NCBI GenBank assembly: GCA_033032175.1
Contig: CM065321.1
Location: forward strand, 9,694,501 to 9,758,500
Source of the DNA: Saturnia japonica
Lineage: Eukaryota; Arthropoda; Insecta; Lepidoptera; Saturniidae
Direction of reading: 5' to 3'
DNA: 64,000 nt
Part shown: one piece after another, positions 44,546 to 58,200 of the stretch
Numbering within the stretch: the first letter of the stretch is position 1
Layout of the letters: each line of letters begins with the position of its first letter
The notes under the pieces: model-generated
Told to the model about the DNA's origin: nothing
The model's input: the letters and a program-made list of their open reading frames with translations, nothing else
Databases searched by the model: none
Program-made: the position numbers and the translations under genes

Positions 44546-46354
44546 CATTGTTATTAAGTGCCAATTTTAAAAATGATATTTAACATAATCTTCTGATACA
44601 GACAATAAATATTAAGGTTACGAAAACTTACACACAAACACATACACTTATCTATTCGTATATGTACAAGCAATGATGGCTGAGTGGTATAATAAAAAAG
44701 TGACAAGTATATGGCGCGAACGTATGTATTATCCTGACGGTAATATAATATTCGTTATCTTTGTCCAAAAAATGTAGCATACTTAGAATGGCGTAAAGAA
44801 TATACATTGGGCTCGCTAACCGTGAAAATGAAGCTGAAAAGTTGGAGCTCGGAAGAGAACTTTATTCACGTTAGAAAAGTAACCTTTTCACTGTTTGAAG
44901 AAATACGTTTATTCACGAACAGTCGAGCTTCTCTCGATTCTCGTGAAAGATAAAGTAGTTTTAGTTAAATAAGATTTGATATTCTATTTCTAAAGGTATT
45001 TGAATATACTTTAAGTTTAACATTATTCGCTCATAAAACAGGAATCGAATGGTTGGAAGTCAGAAGTGAATCATACACAAAAATGACTGCATTGTCCTTG
45101 GTGATAAATACATTATTTATACTGTTTGTAAGTTATTGTATGCACGCCTGGGAAGTTTTCTGAATTAGTACAACTTTTGGACAATAGATGAAGCGTGAGT
45201 CGATTCAACAAATCAGTGTATTCCATATAGTTTAGCTGCGATTAGTGTGTTTTCAGTATGTGAGAGTGTGCACACTAGACAGATAGTTATATATCTTAAA
45301 TTAAAATTGTAATTTTTAATCTAAGATCATCACATTAAATCGAAGATCACACAAAGTCTATCTAGTAAACAGCGTTGCATAGAGATACAGAACATCTTTG
45401 ACATCCGTTGTTAGTTTCTCGAGAAGCGGGCAATTAACTGGAAGACAAGACCCACAAGGAGGTACCTGGTAAAAGTTGCGCGAACCCGCTGTATAAACAT
45501 ATAATTAACAGAAATTTGATTTGATTATGTAAATTGTTCATATAATTATGAGTTACCCATCGACGTGGCTTCGAATCCTATGACAAGCCTGAGTTTTCAG
45601 TAAATTCTAACATTGCGATGAAACTATAGCATGTTGGTAAGTTTCTAATACTTTTCTAACTAGTTAAGAAGTTTAAAATATATCCAACTACCTACAGGCG
45701 AGTTCTGGTTGCCGTAGTCAAAAATCAGTTCCTCTTGGTTCAATACATTAACATCTTTTGACACATCGATACTGAACGTCACTTGAAAAAATAAAAAATC
45801 ATCCATTTTATTGATAGTTTTGACATCTAGGTAGCTTAAAATAAACAAACCAAATCGTTCGTAAATTATATTTTATATTTTCAAGCAAGCCTTTATATTT
45901 TAAATTGTGGAATAATAAAAAATAACCCTCGTATCCAAATTGTAGGAGTACGCTGAATAACCCCATTTACTTCAATTTAGGAAAGTTTTATTATTAACAA
46001 AATGTTCTGGATTGCTGAAAATTGGCGAGGTTTTAGTCTAAGCCCCGCCCCGTAAACATCCTCCTTTCCAGTCCATTATTTGTCGACGACCCGCTGGTTC
46101 GAATTAATAAAATTACTTACGTAAATGGTTTGGGACAGAATCGACGCTTATCATTGTTAAAATTTCTTAAATATTAGATATCTAATATATTATATTATTC
46201 ACCCTAAGAGTTTCTTAATATTCCAGCCTATAATAATATAATAATAATAATTATTATTATTATTACAAAATACTGAACATGTTACGATCAATCGTTGTTT
46301 AAAGTGATACTTTTATATATGGATTAAAAAAATAAAATAAACAGTTACTCTCTC
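44546..46354. other. No recognisable gene
   Basis: AT-rich, with no domain in any open frame. An ATA/TTA trinucleotide tract lies around 46231-46264. Confidence 0.4.
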
Positions 46355-46885
46355 CAGGTCGTCGGTCCACCTTGCAGCGGGTCTGCCCACGCTACATTCT
46401 TCGTTGTGTTACAACCCTTCTCTACTCCCTAAATTAACTGTTTCAGCGATATCACATTCCCATACTTTTTAAATGCTAAATTGCACTTTTTCATTACCTT
46501 TATTATTTCTATTTCATTAAGTTCAGTTAGTTTCTAGTCTTTGCGAAGTGCAGACGAGTTCCCTGCAAAGAAAACCTAGAAGTCGCACAGCACTTAATTT
46601 AATTTGTGAATTTTAATTCAGGCAATTCAATTTGTTTATTACTTAGTGTTATGTATTTTTATAAAGCCTACCGCTGTGGTCGCGAAACAGTTCGATACGT
46701 GGTTGCCACTTCAGAACTCTTTGGTCTCATCGACCATTCGTTCTACGAGCTACGTGCGCCGACCACTGCCACTTAAGTCTAGATGTTGAGTGTTGCGGGA
46801 AGCCATTAGACGAAGTAGCACAAGACCTATCTTTGTGGCAAACTTTGGGAGAGGCCAGCAGTGGACGTCTTTCGCTTGATATGAT
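46355..46885 (+). mobile_element. RTE-like LINE fragments and ATG-repeat tail
   Basis: GGTCGTCGGTCCACCTTGCA (46359) and, after a gap, GTTCTACGAGCTACGTGCGC are pieces of one common lepidopteran repeat. At 46806 onward the frame EVAQDLSLWQTLGEASSGR and the string CAGCAGTGGACGTCTTTCGC followed by ATGATGATGATGATA form the end of an RTE-type LINE, like 17640-17690. Confidence 0.6.
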
Positions 46886-47264
46886 GATGATGATATCCAG
46901 TTAAATCAACACTACATGTTTTAACAAACTCTTTCTTCAGCTCTTTTTGTTTTTGTGGCATTTATTATTTAGTATTCTGTTGACCGCATTTTTATCTTTC
47001 TTTCGATACCCATATTTCATCGTCCGTATCTCATATTTTTCGCCTTATTGAATCTAAATTAATGACACATCACAGTATTGAATATCTGACTAATGTGAGC
47101 AAATAAATCTAACCTCTTTTTGGTGTAGGTCAAACATGATTTATCGTATATTTTCATATTTACTGTTATTGTCTATCGTTTTCAATGTATTTATTGCTTA
47201 ACACAGAGTATGATAAAAAGTTGAAGATATTGCATCATGATTCTATATATATATGTATTTATTG
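46886..47264. other. No recognisable feature
   Basis: AT-rich. Confidence 0.4.
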
Positions 47265-47555
47265 TAGCATGGTAAAGTGACCACCTGGATCGTGACCACC
47301 ATACATATGATGTAACTCCCGCCATAGTTGCACTTAAGGCACGTCGCGTTCCGGTATGACCGGTGTATATCCAGTAATCAAGTAGAGAGATATATACCCG
47401 ACTAGGTGGCGGCCATCATGTACATGGTGATAAACCTTCCACACTCTTTTTGTTTTGTCGCTTTTTAAGATTAATCAGTGTCTCGATGTTCACCGTTGTT
47501 TATTTATCATACTGTGCTTACCATCAGGCAAAGCGGTCGGTCTTTGCCGTGCTAA
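47265..47555 (+). mobile_element. Dispersed repeat, family F, copy 1
   Basis: Has CTGGATCGTGACCACCATAC, CGCCATAGTTGCACTTAAGG and, at the end, TACCATCAGGCAAAGCGGTC. The first two blocks recur at 59310-59370. It is non-coding. Confidence 0.55.
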
Positions 47556-48635
47556 TATAAAATAAAAACTATATTTTCCTTCATCGAAAACTTAGGCTCA
47601 TTGTAAGATTATAAGCGACTGCGCCATTGTCATTCCAATGCTGAAGTTCCGTGCTCCGTTTTTATTTGATTTCTTATATGAATCTAGAAGCTGTAGGTAG
47701 TCATGACTCTCAACATTTTCTTTATTTGTAAATGTGATGTCACCGTTCCCGTTCGTATTGTCTGATAACGTTCTACATAATTGAATAGTTCGTACTCGAT
47801 GTTTCTTCGGTAATTATGTAAATAAAACTTTACGTGACATGATTACCATCCCAGAAGTTGTACAATAGTTATGTATTTCTACGTAGATATATTTCACGAC
47901 TAATAAATAGGAAAATGTAATAATATGACGTAAGTAATTTAACACGTTTAATATTTATGATTTGTAAAGATTCAAATTTAATATTACAGTAAATTCATGT
48001 AAATTTATAATTAATTTTAATAACGTATTTTTTGCTATTAAAATTATCGTGCCTTCACGTTTCTAAAAATTCTAAAAGTTTATTAAATAAGAAGAATAGC
48101 TGCGATATTTCCTCTTTATATATTAGTATAAACTAGTATAGATATGAATTTAGTCCATCATGGTTAAAAACCATATTTGAAGGGGAAAAGCAATCGATAA
48201 CCAAACCTAAATAATTAAAATAACATTTGTTAGTTAACTCCCAATTTTATGTTTATTTAATTAATGTTTTTGTACACAGCTCGAATAAGATTGTTACCTT
48301 ATTTGCGACCCAAATGAAAAATAAATTTATGGCAGATAGAAGCTACAGCAATTTAATCAAAATTTTGCGTTTTTTTTTTTAATTAAAATTAAAATTTATG
48401 TTAATGATTAACTTGTTACCATGTAATCTCGTATGATCAGATTAGTATAACGTGAGTTAACTAATCCATTTATAGGATTTATATCCATCGAAACGCACCG
48501 ATCTGAGCTGGAGGGTTTAGCGAGGCTCAGTTATTTATGGGCTTCGGTGCTGAAACGTTTTACCATTCTTGCGAGTCTGCTTAACTTTAAAGGAAGAATT
48601 AATGTACTTACTCATATTATTAGAGGAGTTTATAA
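47556..48635. other. No recognisable feature
   Basis: AT-rich. No coding pattern. Confidence 0.4.
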
Positions 48636-48639
48636 TTAA

Positions 48640-48850
48640 TGGTTTTAACCGATTTCAACAAAAAACGTGAGGTTGCTCAATTCGAATGTATATTTTTTTA
48701 TGGATGTTATGCCATTGCTTCTTCGTTTATAAACCGATTTGGATGATTATTTTTTTATTGGGTACGGAATACCTCAAGGGTGGGATCATCTAGTAATTTC
48801 ATTGGCATTGAACTTGGAACTTCGAAGATACACCAAAAATTATCTTGTGA
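48640..48850 (+). mobile_element. Dispersed LINE-tail repeat, family A
   Basis: Contains AAACCGATTTGGATGATTAT, CCTCAAGGGTGGGATCATCT and TTGAACTTGGAACTTCGAAG. Same family and strand as 9110-9300. Confidence 0.6.
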
Positions 48851-50157
48851 CTTTCTCTGTAATTAAATTTGATCATATTTATTAATAAGATTTTAATTGT
48901 CCATACAATGTATCGGTTTTCTCTCTGATTAAAGTATAACATCCAATGGCACTCGATGTTAGAAAATTTATACAGTAAAACTCCTTCCAGATTACTGCTA
49001 GCAAGATGTTTAATGTATTACTATATTACAACATTATTAGTTAAAATTAATAACATTTGTAACTAAAACAAAACAAAAAGTATCAATAATTCACCTACAA
49101 AAACTTGATATTTATACCAAAAAATAAAATTTTGATTTTATAGATATTTTTTTCATTATTATTAAATTCAGATACAACAATGGTATTCAACAAAATTAGA
49201 CATGCAAGTACACTTCCGCCGCAACTGTACAGTTGAGAGTATCCTTGAGCTATTGTCATGAATAATAATTACGACATCATCTGAAACATTCCGACTTGGA
49301 GAATAAGAGAATACTTAATTCATAAATTCAATTGTGCTCATAACTGGCGTTCTTGTGTTAGGCTTGTTACGGATTAATATTAGGACTCTGGAATTATAAA
49401 AAGACGTAAAATATACAAAATTATTTTTAACAAATATATAATAACGAACATATTAATTGTTGAATTGATACTCCAATAGATCATTTTATATGAGGTAACA
49501 TTAATTATTAAATTTACAAAATTAGTTGCGATACAGCTGAGGTTTTACAAAGCTCATTATCTTATCGATCAGATATATTATCGAGGATAAACCATATTGT
49601 GATATTGAACGCAGTAGACACTTTAAAAAGACGCATACATTTATGCAAGTTACCATACTGAACAGCTACGATTATATATATGTATTTAACTAATCAGTAA
49701 ATTATAAAAATGAACCATTTTTATTTTATTTACTTTAAAATAATACATTCCTTTGTAACTATTCATCCACTTGTAGCAAAATCCATTGGAGTAATAATAT
49801 AGGGTGTCATATTTTTTTAAAACAGTCAGCTTGACATCCCGCTCAAGTAAGATATTAGATTAGACATAAGTAAATAAGCAATTTTATTTTTGTCATAACA
49901 TGAGTCCTTTTTCTACTACTACTTTTCTCTATTTCCCTTAGTTTCAGATTTGGTCATACAATCTCATCTCATAGTATTACATTAACATTAACATCAGGCT
50001 CGTATGATTTGTATAAACACATGTAAAAAAAGAAAAATGGTTAAACAGGTATGATAGAAATTTCAAATAGGTATTGAATAAACAAACAACGTTAAGCACT
50101 GTTGATATTACGGTTTATCTTCCATCAGTTCTTCGGTTCTTCGGTTTACCAGGATTA
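48851..50157. other. No recognisable feature
   Basis: Very AT-rich. Nothing coding. Confidence 0.4.
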
Positions 50158-50466
50158 ACACATTGATATACCTTCTTTTTTTTAAATCCTGCATTGGATT
50201 CTCCTCCCGAGCCGAGTCGCTCAAGGGAGGGCTATGTCGGATTCTTACCGACTAAAACACCACGGTGTCCTCTCTCATCTGTTGGCCGGGGAGCGGGAAC
50301 TGCTTGCGCATTATGTCCACTGAATCCGGCAGGTGTGGCCTTACTTCCGGATCCCATCGCGATTGGAGGCAGTGAGCCTCCAACAAACCTCGGAGGGCGC
50401 ACGAACACCAGTGCGCCTTCTCCATCTCGGGCCTGCAATACACGGTGACTGACATGCCTAAGCCCG

Positions 50467-52255
50467 CTACCTGTAGACCCATTTAAGGTGGCCGGAAATC
50501 ATCGCGCGGCCTCCGGTGCCTGGCTCGCTACCGCGGGAGAGGAGCATGGTTTTACGCTCCTTCTCCCTCTCCGCCTCCTCTTTTGCAAGCATGATTTGCT
50601 CGCAGAACGAGGGGACGGAGTTCCACCCGCTCTCGCTCTCGACTATAGATAGAACCACGGCCGGGAGCGAGAGATCGGTGCCGACCGTCGCCACAACACC
50701 AAGGCGTAGCGAGTCCCATGCGGGACAAACGGCTGAGGTGTGCTGCGCAGTATCCTCCGCGCAGCCACAGTGATGGCACCCAGGAGCGATCTCCCGACCT
50801 ATGCGGCACAGGTAACTCCCGAAATAGCCATATCCCGAGAGCACATTTGTCAGCCGGAAGGTGAGGGTCCATCTCTTAACCGCCTCTTTCTTCTGCCCTT
50901 GCTGGACCAAGGGGAGACGGGTCGGGGGGGCCCGTCTTCCCATTGCACTGGTTCAGCCGTCTGAGAGACAGTCGGGGTTGTACCAGACTGTCTCTCTTTA
51001 GCGCCGGGGCCCGACAAGGGCCAGCCTCCGGGGCGACGTGGCAGATTGCAACCGCATTGCCCGCAGCGTCCCGCTTTGGCAGCCGATGGTACACCGTGGA
51101 GTTTTAGTGAGTAGGAGTCTGACATAACCACTCGTCCCCCCGGGCGAGTGTGTACCCATGACGGGTTTCTCCACGTTAAAAAAAAAAAGGACAAGCCCGA
51201 TGGCTTCAACGGTTAGCCACGCCTTAGCTAGGGTGATCGAGTCGTGAGTTCCACTCTTCCACAATGGGAGTCTGGCGGAGCTCCAACCTGTATGCCACAA
51301 TCTCCCGCGGTGCTCGACTTTCCCCCCGCCTCAGTGCCTCCTCGCGCCATTTAAACAACAGCGCGAGGACTCTCGCTTCAAGATCCCGTTGTGGAGATCC
51401 GGCCAATAGGGAGGCTGCCTCGAACGAGACCGTACGGTACTCTCGGACAGCTCTGACGGCCATCACTTTCTGCGGTTTACGCAGGAATGCGAGATGCCGG
51501 GCCGTCAGGCTATCCGCCCACACTGGTACTCCATATAGGGCCATTGACTGTACGGTCCCGAGGTAGAGCTTCCGGCAAGCGGAACTGGGCCACCGAGATT
51601 CGACATTAGTCGAGCATGTGCGCCCGATGTGCCCATGAGTCGGGAGTCAGTTGCCGGAAGTATTCCACAAAGCTCCATCGGCTGTTGAGAACGATTCCCA
51701 GGTATTTCATCGTCGACCCGACGCCGACGGAGACGCCTCCCACTATTATATGGGACTCTTGAGGAGGTGCGTTCTGAGGCTCGTGGAAACAAAAAGCCTC
51801 GGATTTACTCAGGCCCACATCGAGGCCCAGACGCCTTATTCGACCCACGATCTGATCCACCGCCGCTGTGGCTAGAATTGTTGCGTTACGGTGCGTCTTC
51901 CCTCGCGCTGTAACAAGAATGTCGTCGGCATAGCAGACGACACTGATACCACTGAGGGGCACACCGCGTATCGCCCAGTCATAGCCGATGTTCCACAAAA
52001 TGGGGCCACGCACCGACCCCTATGGAACACCGATAGATATGTCTCGCCGACTCCACCCTTCCGGACCCAGGAAGGTGATAGTCCTCTGTCTCAGATAAAT
52101 TCCCGACGATGCGGAAGAGGTAAGGGGGCACTCCATGATACCGGAGCTCCTCTCCTATGCTACTCCAGGGCAGGGTGTTGAACGCGTTGGCGATGTCCAA
52201 GGACACCGCCAGCACCACTTCGCCCTGGGAGATCGCATCCTCCGCCAGACTCTTC
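50467..52255 (-). pseudogene. R1-clade LINE reverse transcriptase and C-terminal zinc knuckle, broken
   Basis: Read on the minus strand from 52255: LAVSLDIANAFNTLPWSSIG, EELRYHGVPPYLFRIVGN, then a one-base shift to YLRQRTITFLG. GVP-stop-GSVRGPILWNIGYDW follows (the Q of GVPQGS is now TAG), then VCYADDILVTARG with YADD intact, and YLGIVLNSRWSF. After another frame change at about 51600 come MALYGVPVWADSL and KVMAVRAVREYRTVSFEAA. Past the nested insertion the end reads KRWTLTFRLTNVLSGYGYFG and a CCHC knuckle (CHHCGCAEDTAQHTSAVC), ending at 50467. Motifs and order are those of the R1 clade. The N-terminal eight residues of the open frame starting at 52278 come from flanking DNA, not from the element. 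Confidence 0.9.
50912..51188 (+). mobile_element. LINE 3' fragment nested inside the R1-clade element
   Basis: It ends, on the plus strand, with ATGACGGGTTTCTCCACGTT and 11 A's (51178-51188), opposite in orientation to its host. It interrupts the host frame between GLVL and QQGQKKEA. GGACCAAG (50904-50911) and GGACAAG (51189-51195) flank it as an approximate target duplication. Inside, GAGAGACAGTC (50963-50973) and GACTGTCTCTC (50986-50996) form a perfect 11-bp hairpin. The clade is uncertain, probably also R1-like. Confidence 0.75.
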
Positions 52256-52272
52256 ACACATTGATATACCTT

Positions 52273-55200
52273 GTTCAACTATGGTTTCGAATGTACTAAA
52301 TGAATATGAACGTCGCAAGCATCTCTTCAATGCGACACTACAAGTCAAACTATATCTTATGGTAGATCTAACTTGTTAAACTTAAATATAATCAAGTTGT
52401 CCATTATTAATATAAAATATTTTACTGCTTTCGATCTGCTGCTGCATCGATTAAAGGAATTCCCATTTTGTCTAATCCATCTTGTTAGAGAAAAGAGAGC
52501 TAAAGTTAAAAATCGCTTATATTTAATCAACGTTTATATGTAAGTTTGTTATTTATGGGTACTTATAAGCTGAGTGAAAGTTTTGGTGAATAGCAATCGG
52601 ATAGCGCGTAAGCATGAGTTAATAACAAGTTGAGAATTTTGAAAAATAATAAGAAGTATTCTATCATTGAACAGATTGGTCGGATTTGTATAGCTTTGAA
52701 CTTTATTTTACATCATTAATTAGAGATCTAATTGAACGTTTCAAATTGTGCGATAAGTACAAAGGACGGCTATATTTGTTGACAGCTATCTTTTCCATGC
52801 AATCTTTGCTAGGACGTCTATTTCATTTACATAATAATTATATTAATGATATTGTCATTATTATCACCGATGCTGCAAATCCGATGTTTTACATTTTAAT
52901 CAACAGAATGGTCCCGCGCTATTGAGGACATTATCTATATATTAATACGTGAAGCAAAATCTTTCGGTCCCTTTTTAAGAGTATTGTGTGCACGGAAACT
53001 GTGTTATTTGGCGTGGTTAAAGTTTATATGGAGAAGAAGTACAGAAAGATAAAATTGGTCTATAATATCTGTTACTAATATATTAAATTAAATAAATTAA
53101 TACTGCGAATACTAACATGACCAGTGCCATTGAACTTAGACCCCCCAAAATATTGACATTGTCACTCAATGAAAAGTGACAGCAAGTGATGTAGATAATA
53201 CTCATTGTTTATGAATACTGTAAATGTCAAACAGAAAATAGTCTATAATCAAAAAGTCGCTGGTCGAATTTCGACCTTGGGGCAATCGCTAGTTAAAGTA
53301 AATACACATTTATAGGGATAATAAATAAAAATGATATAGTTCGAAGCAGCGTAGACTATGCCGATAGCCGCTTAAAACTCTTATGCTAGCTACCGCTCTC
53401 ACAACTATTTCAGAAAACTTTTACAGACATATTTACTATGAGTGGGCACTATACAGATAATAATAATAATTAATGAGAATCTTGTTATAATTAAAAATTA
53501 TAGGCGATAATTAATTGGTAATAATTTTCTATTATAATTTCTTCAGTATTAATGGTTTCTTATTTTCAGTATAGACTATGTTTATTAACACTTTTTTATG
53601 AGACAACTCAAAACGTGAAACCTTGATATAAACCATTTTTAAATAAAATTATAAGGCCTCCGTTAATATTGGATTCTAAGATAGTTTGAGACTATACCTA
53701 CTAAGTTGAAATCTGAAGATAAGATAATTCTAGCTGGAGCTTTTCGGATAGTGTGGATGTTCAAGATCAGTTACCAGGTTACCTGCAGGTAGCGATAACA
53801 TCAAACATGCGAGGCTCAGGGTGGTTTTATAGCTGAGGTCGCAGGCTACTGGGAGTAACCCAAAATAAACAGACATCATTGTCACTTGGATTGCCAGACC
53901 GTGCACATCTCTACAGTCCTTGCACTTAAACCTGATTATGCCCACAAGATCTGTAATTCCGAAACGATGACGTCAAGGAAAATCCTAGTGTCTTCGGCAG
54001 TTCATCCTAATGTCTCTCTCTTTCACATACTTTTTAATCACGCAGTTATAAACAATTTAAATATAATCAACAATATAACAAAATATTTTATTTTATAATA
54101 ACTGGCGTAATACGAAAAAGTATAATATTGTTTGTGGATACCGTGAATTCCATTACTTAACAATATCGCGACATATTTCCCTACATTCCATTTTTTCCCG
54201 TAGTAATTTAATTAAAAAAGATTGGTTACATTTTCACGAGAGAACCGCCGGCGAAATGTTCGGTTATTGTAGGGAAACTCCTTGTAATTCTTTGGTAGTG
54301 TTTGCCGTATAGTCGAAGAGTTGACAACGGATAATTTATGTCGGTATTATTTTCTATGTACCTCATTAAATATTTTTTAATAGCTAATTAGTGAGTGTAA
54401 CTGAACCAGACATTACTAACATTTCAATAATAGATACTGTAAATATTATTATTTCATTGTATTATTTTCCGTCACTATACTGTATGAAATACTCGACATT
54501 AATATTAGTAATAAATTAGTGAATAAAAAACATTAATAAAACGTCAAACAAATATCGTATTAATTCAGAAAATTCTAATATATCGATACATTTAAAAATA
54601 ACAGTTCTTGTTAATAATGGGAAAATGCTCAAGAATCCATTCAATAATTTAGATATTGTTTTATTGCATTGAAAATGCAGTAGTACATATTTATATCAAA
54701 CTAGCGGTGTAGTAGTTATTTACATCCCGTTATTTAGTACTATATAAAATACAGTTATAGATTTTAAAAACCTAGGTAGAGTCAATTATTACCATATAAT
54801 ATTACTATGAATGTATTATATGTATGTATGGTATTTATGTGTTGTTGATACATATGGTATAATAATATACTTACGACTTTATAAAAATACATCAAAGTTT
54901 TATTTGATAATATTATTTGCTTTCATAACAATCTTTTCAACTTAATTAGAGATTTTAATTATAATAACTTATTATTAAATTTAGATTTTCATCAAAAAAA
55001 ATGATGTAGTTATATTATAGCATTATCTTATTATACTAGAATAAAAATATTATATTAAACATATACTTGATGAAAATCTAAGAAATAGGTAAACAATGTT
55101 TACGGCTCCTAGTACGGTTGAGAAAAGCTCCGGAAAATCTTCATTCGTATGGCAATTCGTCCGAGCAGCGAGAACATTTCGGGCTCTACCAATCTTGCCG

Positions 55201-58200
55201 TTTTATGACTCGATACCGGCGTCGGAATTTCTTTTTAGAAACTTTTGCAGATTGAAAAAAATTAAACATGAAAAATATTGTACGCTTCAAGTAGTTTACA
55301 TAAAAAAGAACGAACGAGTTCACAAAAGTTAGTAACGTTTGAGAATTATAACCAAAAATTCAAAATAATATTTCGCCGGTTGAGTACATGAAATTATAAT
55401 GAATATGATAATAATGTACATGGACAGATATTCTATTAATAGACAAATGTCATATGAACCTGAAATTTATCTAATAGATATTGTGCTGAATCAAAACTGT
55501 CATGATCTAGTACTCAATACGATTAAGAGGGATTTCTGGGTGGATGGACTAAACTTGAATAAATAGGTGAACTAATTCGATTGATATTTATCACTTTCCT
55601 ACACAGCATTTACGCATAAATTACATAATGGGTTTTAAGCTTTTTTGACGTTATACTTGGGTTATATAAAATCAAAGGCGGCAAAGTAAGTTTGACCAAA
55701 AATTAATTAATTTTAAAAAAATTAATAAATTTCAATTGTATCTAATAGACATTTACGGCGAATATAAATACCTATCTATATTAATAAATCTGTAGTTCTG
55801 TCTGTACAGGTAATTTTTTTCCAAATTCTCTAGTTGATATCTTTATAAAAGATACTGATCTACTGATAACGAATATGAAATAATTGTTTAGTCTTCTACT
55901 TTGTATGTCCCGATTTAATTCAAAAACGATTTGACTGAATTTTATGAAAATTTATACAAAAGAAACTTATGCCATTCCTCTATTGAATAGCTATATAAAT
56001 TGCCAATAAAATCTATAAATAAAAATAAAATTACAAGAACAAAATAATTACTGCGTAATAAACGCTTGTGGAGCCGAGGGAACCGATATAGTACTAAGTA
56101 TAATAGAGTAATAACTTTGAAATTTTTACAAAATAGATACGTCATGATACGAGAACAACAATATAATATATGTATAAACATATAAGTATACTTATAAAGT
56201 ATCCCGAGTGAAAGAGAACCCGAGTGGATCAACGGGAAACTACTATGGGATTACAGGGCGACCCCGTGTCACACATATCGCTTTTCACGGATATTGTGGC
56301 TCAACTGTGTTTATGTAGATGGATGAATTCTAATAATCTTCACTTATACATATTCGCACCTTCAGTAAGACAAGGGCATAACTGCACTGTTTGTAGTATT
56401 TCATGATAAACAAATTGTTCTTCTAATATTGATCTGAAGTAATTGTTCTTTGTGTGAAATATGCCTTACACTTTTTAGAAGCGTCTTTGTTTCAACGGAT
56501 ACAAGGATATTTTTAAAGAACTTAGGCGTACTTAACTCATTTTACATATTTTAACAATTGTGCCCTTATCTTACCGAAGGTGCGAGTTATTATGTTTTAT
56601 AAAATGTATACAAAAAAAATCGTTATTACTTTATGTACTGTATCTTGTGAAAACTATACTCTGTGATGATGCTACTAATGCTGCATGCGATTAAGAATAG
56701 AAATATCAGAATGAGGTAATGAAAATTGCAAATTCATTACCAGCACATAAACAATTTTTATGGTAAGTTTTATGTAAGGTATGAGAACCTTACAGTTATG
56801 TGTCGGCAGAGTTATATTATATTGTCCGAAATACGCTCGTACTTTCGTACATTGGATACATTAGTCACAATTTGGCGCATCAAAAGGCAAAACAACAATG
56901 CTCTGATTAATATCATTTTGTACCTTTTTAGTAAATTAAAAGTCGCTGTAGCCAAAATGGGCTAGGATGAAACACAGTTTTCAATGTTATAAGTAGCATA
57001 CATGTTTGAGACAGAGTTCACGTTAATACACGAAAACACGTCCATTAATTATTAAAGAAAGACATTCATACCTTATACTATCATGAATGTACTAGGTCTA
57101 TTTATGTAATGATATTTATTAATATGCTCCTTTGAACTTACAGAGAAAAAGTATATATAATATAAAAACTTTTTTTATTCAATAAACATGTCAAATATTG
57201 TATACACCATGAAAATTTATAAAGACTCATAGTCCATCCTATCTCATCAGTCCTATAAATTACGAAATTAACATTTCATGTAGTTAACTTAAGAGCATGA
57301 AATATTTGTAAACGTTATTTATAAAAACCTGTACGCATAATTACTATTTACAGGAGGTAAAATACAATACTGTTGCGAAAACTCTAAAGAAGAAAGTAAG
57401 AAATCATACTATGTACTTTTAAATAAACTAAACGCAGTAGGCAGTAAGTACCTACGATTCATATTAATTACGTAAGTTAATATAAGCATAATTTTTTGAG
57501 TTCATAAAAACATTGTTAAGATAATATTAGCGTACGTTTGTATTTGTATACCTTTACTCGTACTCGAATAAAATACACATAATGTAAAAAATATACACAA
57601 TGAAAAGCCTGTCACGAAATCAACCAGTCTAGAATTAACAGAAGTAAGACTGAATCTAGCTACCAAATCACTTTTGGTTTGCAAGTTGTAGGACCGCTTT
57701 AAGATAGAAACTGGCGAAAGTTTCTCATTTATCGGTCGACTCCAATGTTCTAGGAACGTACTCTATTCAAAACCTAGTAAAATTACAGCCAATAAAATTA
57801 TACTCAACCTGTATATGAAAAAGAGAAAAGATGCGTGTACTTATGTATGTGTTAGAAGTTAAACTTCTTTGAATATTCATAATCGATGTTATTTGATGCA
57901 TAAAATTGATTGTGACTATCTTCAACACAAAAATTGTAAAGACTCAAAAATCCAAAAATATTATACAGATATTTAGCGTTACAATTATGAATTATTGAAC
58001 AAACAAAAAAGCATTCATTATAATAAATTCATTTCAACATATTTTGTTATTTATTTAAGAGAGATAGGAGACAGAAAAATTGCTTTGGGGATAAGAGAAA
58101 AAAGATGGCAATCACCCATCATTTTATAAAATAACATCGAGTGTAACTAACTTCACTAAATTAAAACAAGAGGTTTAGTAAGCAACTTCATTGTGTAGAC

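Larger units (their letters stand above)
50175..52255 (-). mobile_element. R1-clade LINE, 5'-truncated, with 17-bp target duplication
   Basis: GC-rich compared with its flanks. ACACATTGATATACCTT occurs on both sides (50158-50174 and 52256-52272) as a perfect target-site duplication. The minus-strand 3' end has a short T/A tail (50176-50183). The 5' truncation lies inside the reverse transcriptase. The remaining gene is broken by frameshifts and stops, and a second LINE fragment is nested at 50912-51188. A duplication this clean with a decayed gene suggests a copy dead on arrival but not ancient. Confidence 0.92.

Noticed and set aside
46220..46265. AT palindrome TAATAATAATTATTATTATT as a hairpin
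   Set aside because: It is a trinucleotide microsatellite that changes strand; the symmetry follows from simple sequence.
52160..52278. R1-clade open frame appearing to start with MNKVYQCV
   Set aside because: Those residues are encoded by the target duplication and flanking DNA; the element itself starts at 52255.
55096..55332. 78-codon frame beginning MFTAPSTVEKSSGKSS
   Set aside because: No family, no splice sites and no neighbours; treated as chance.
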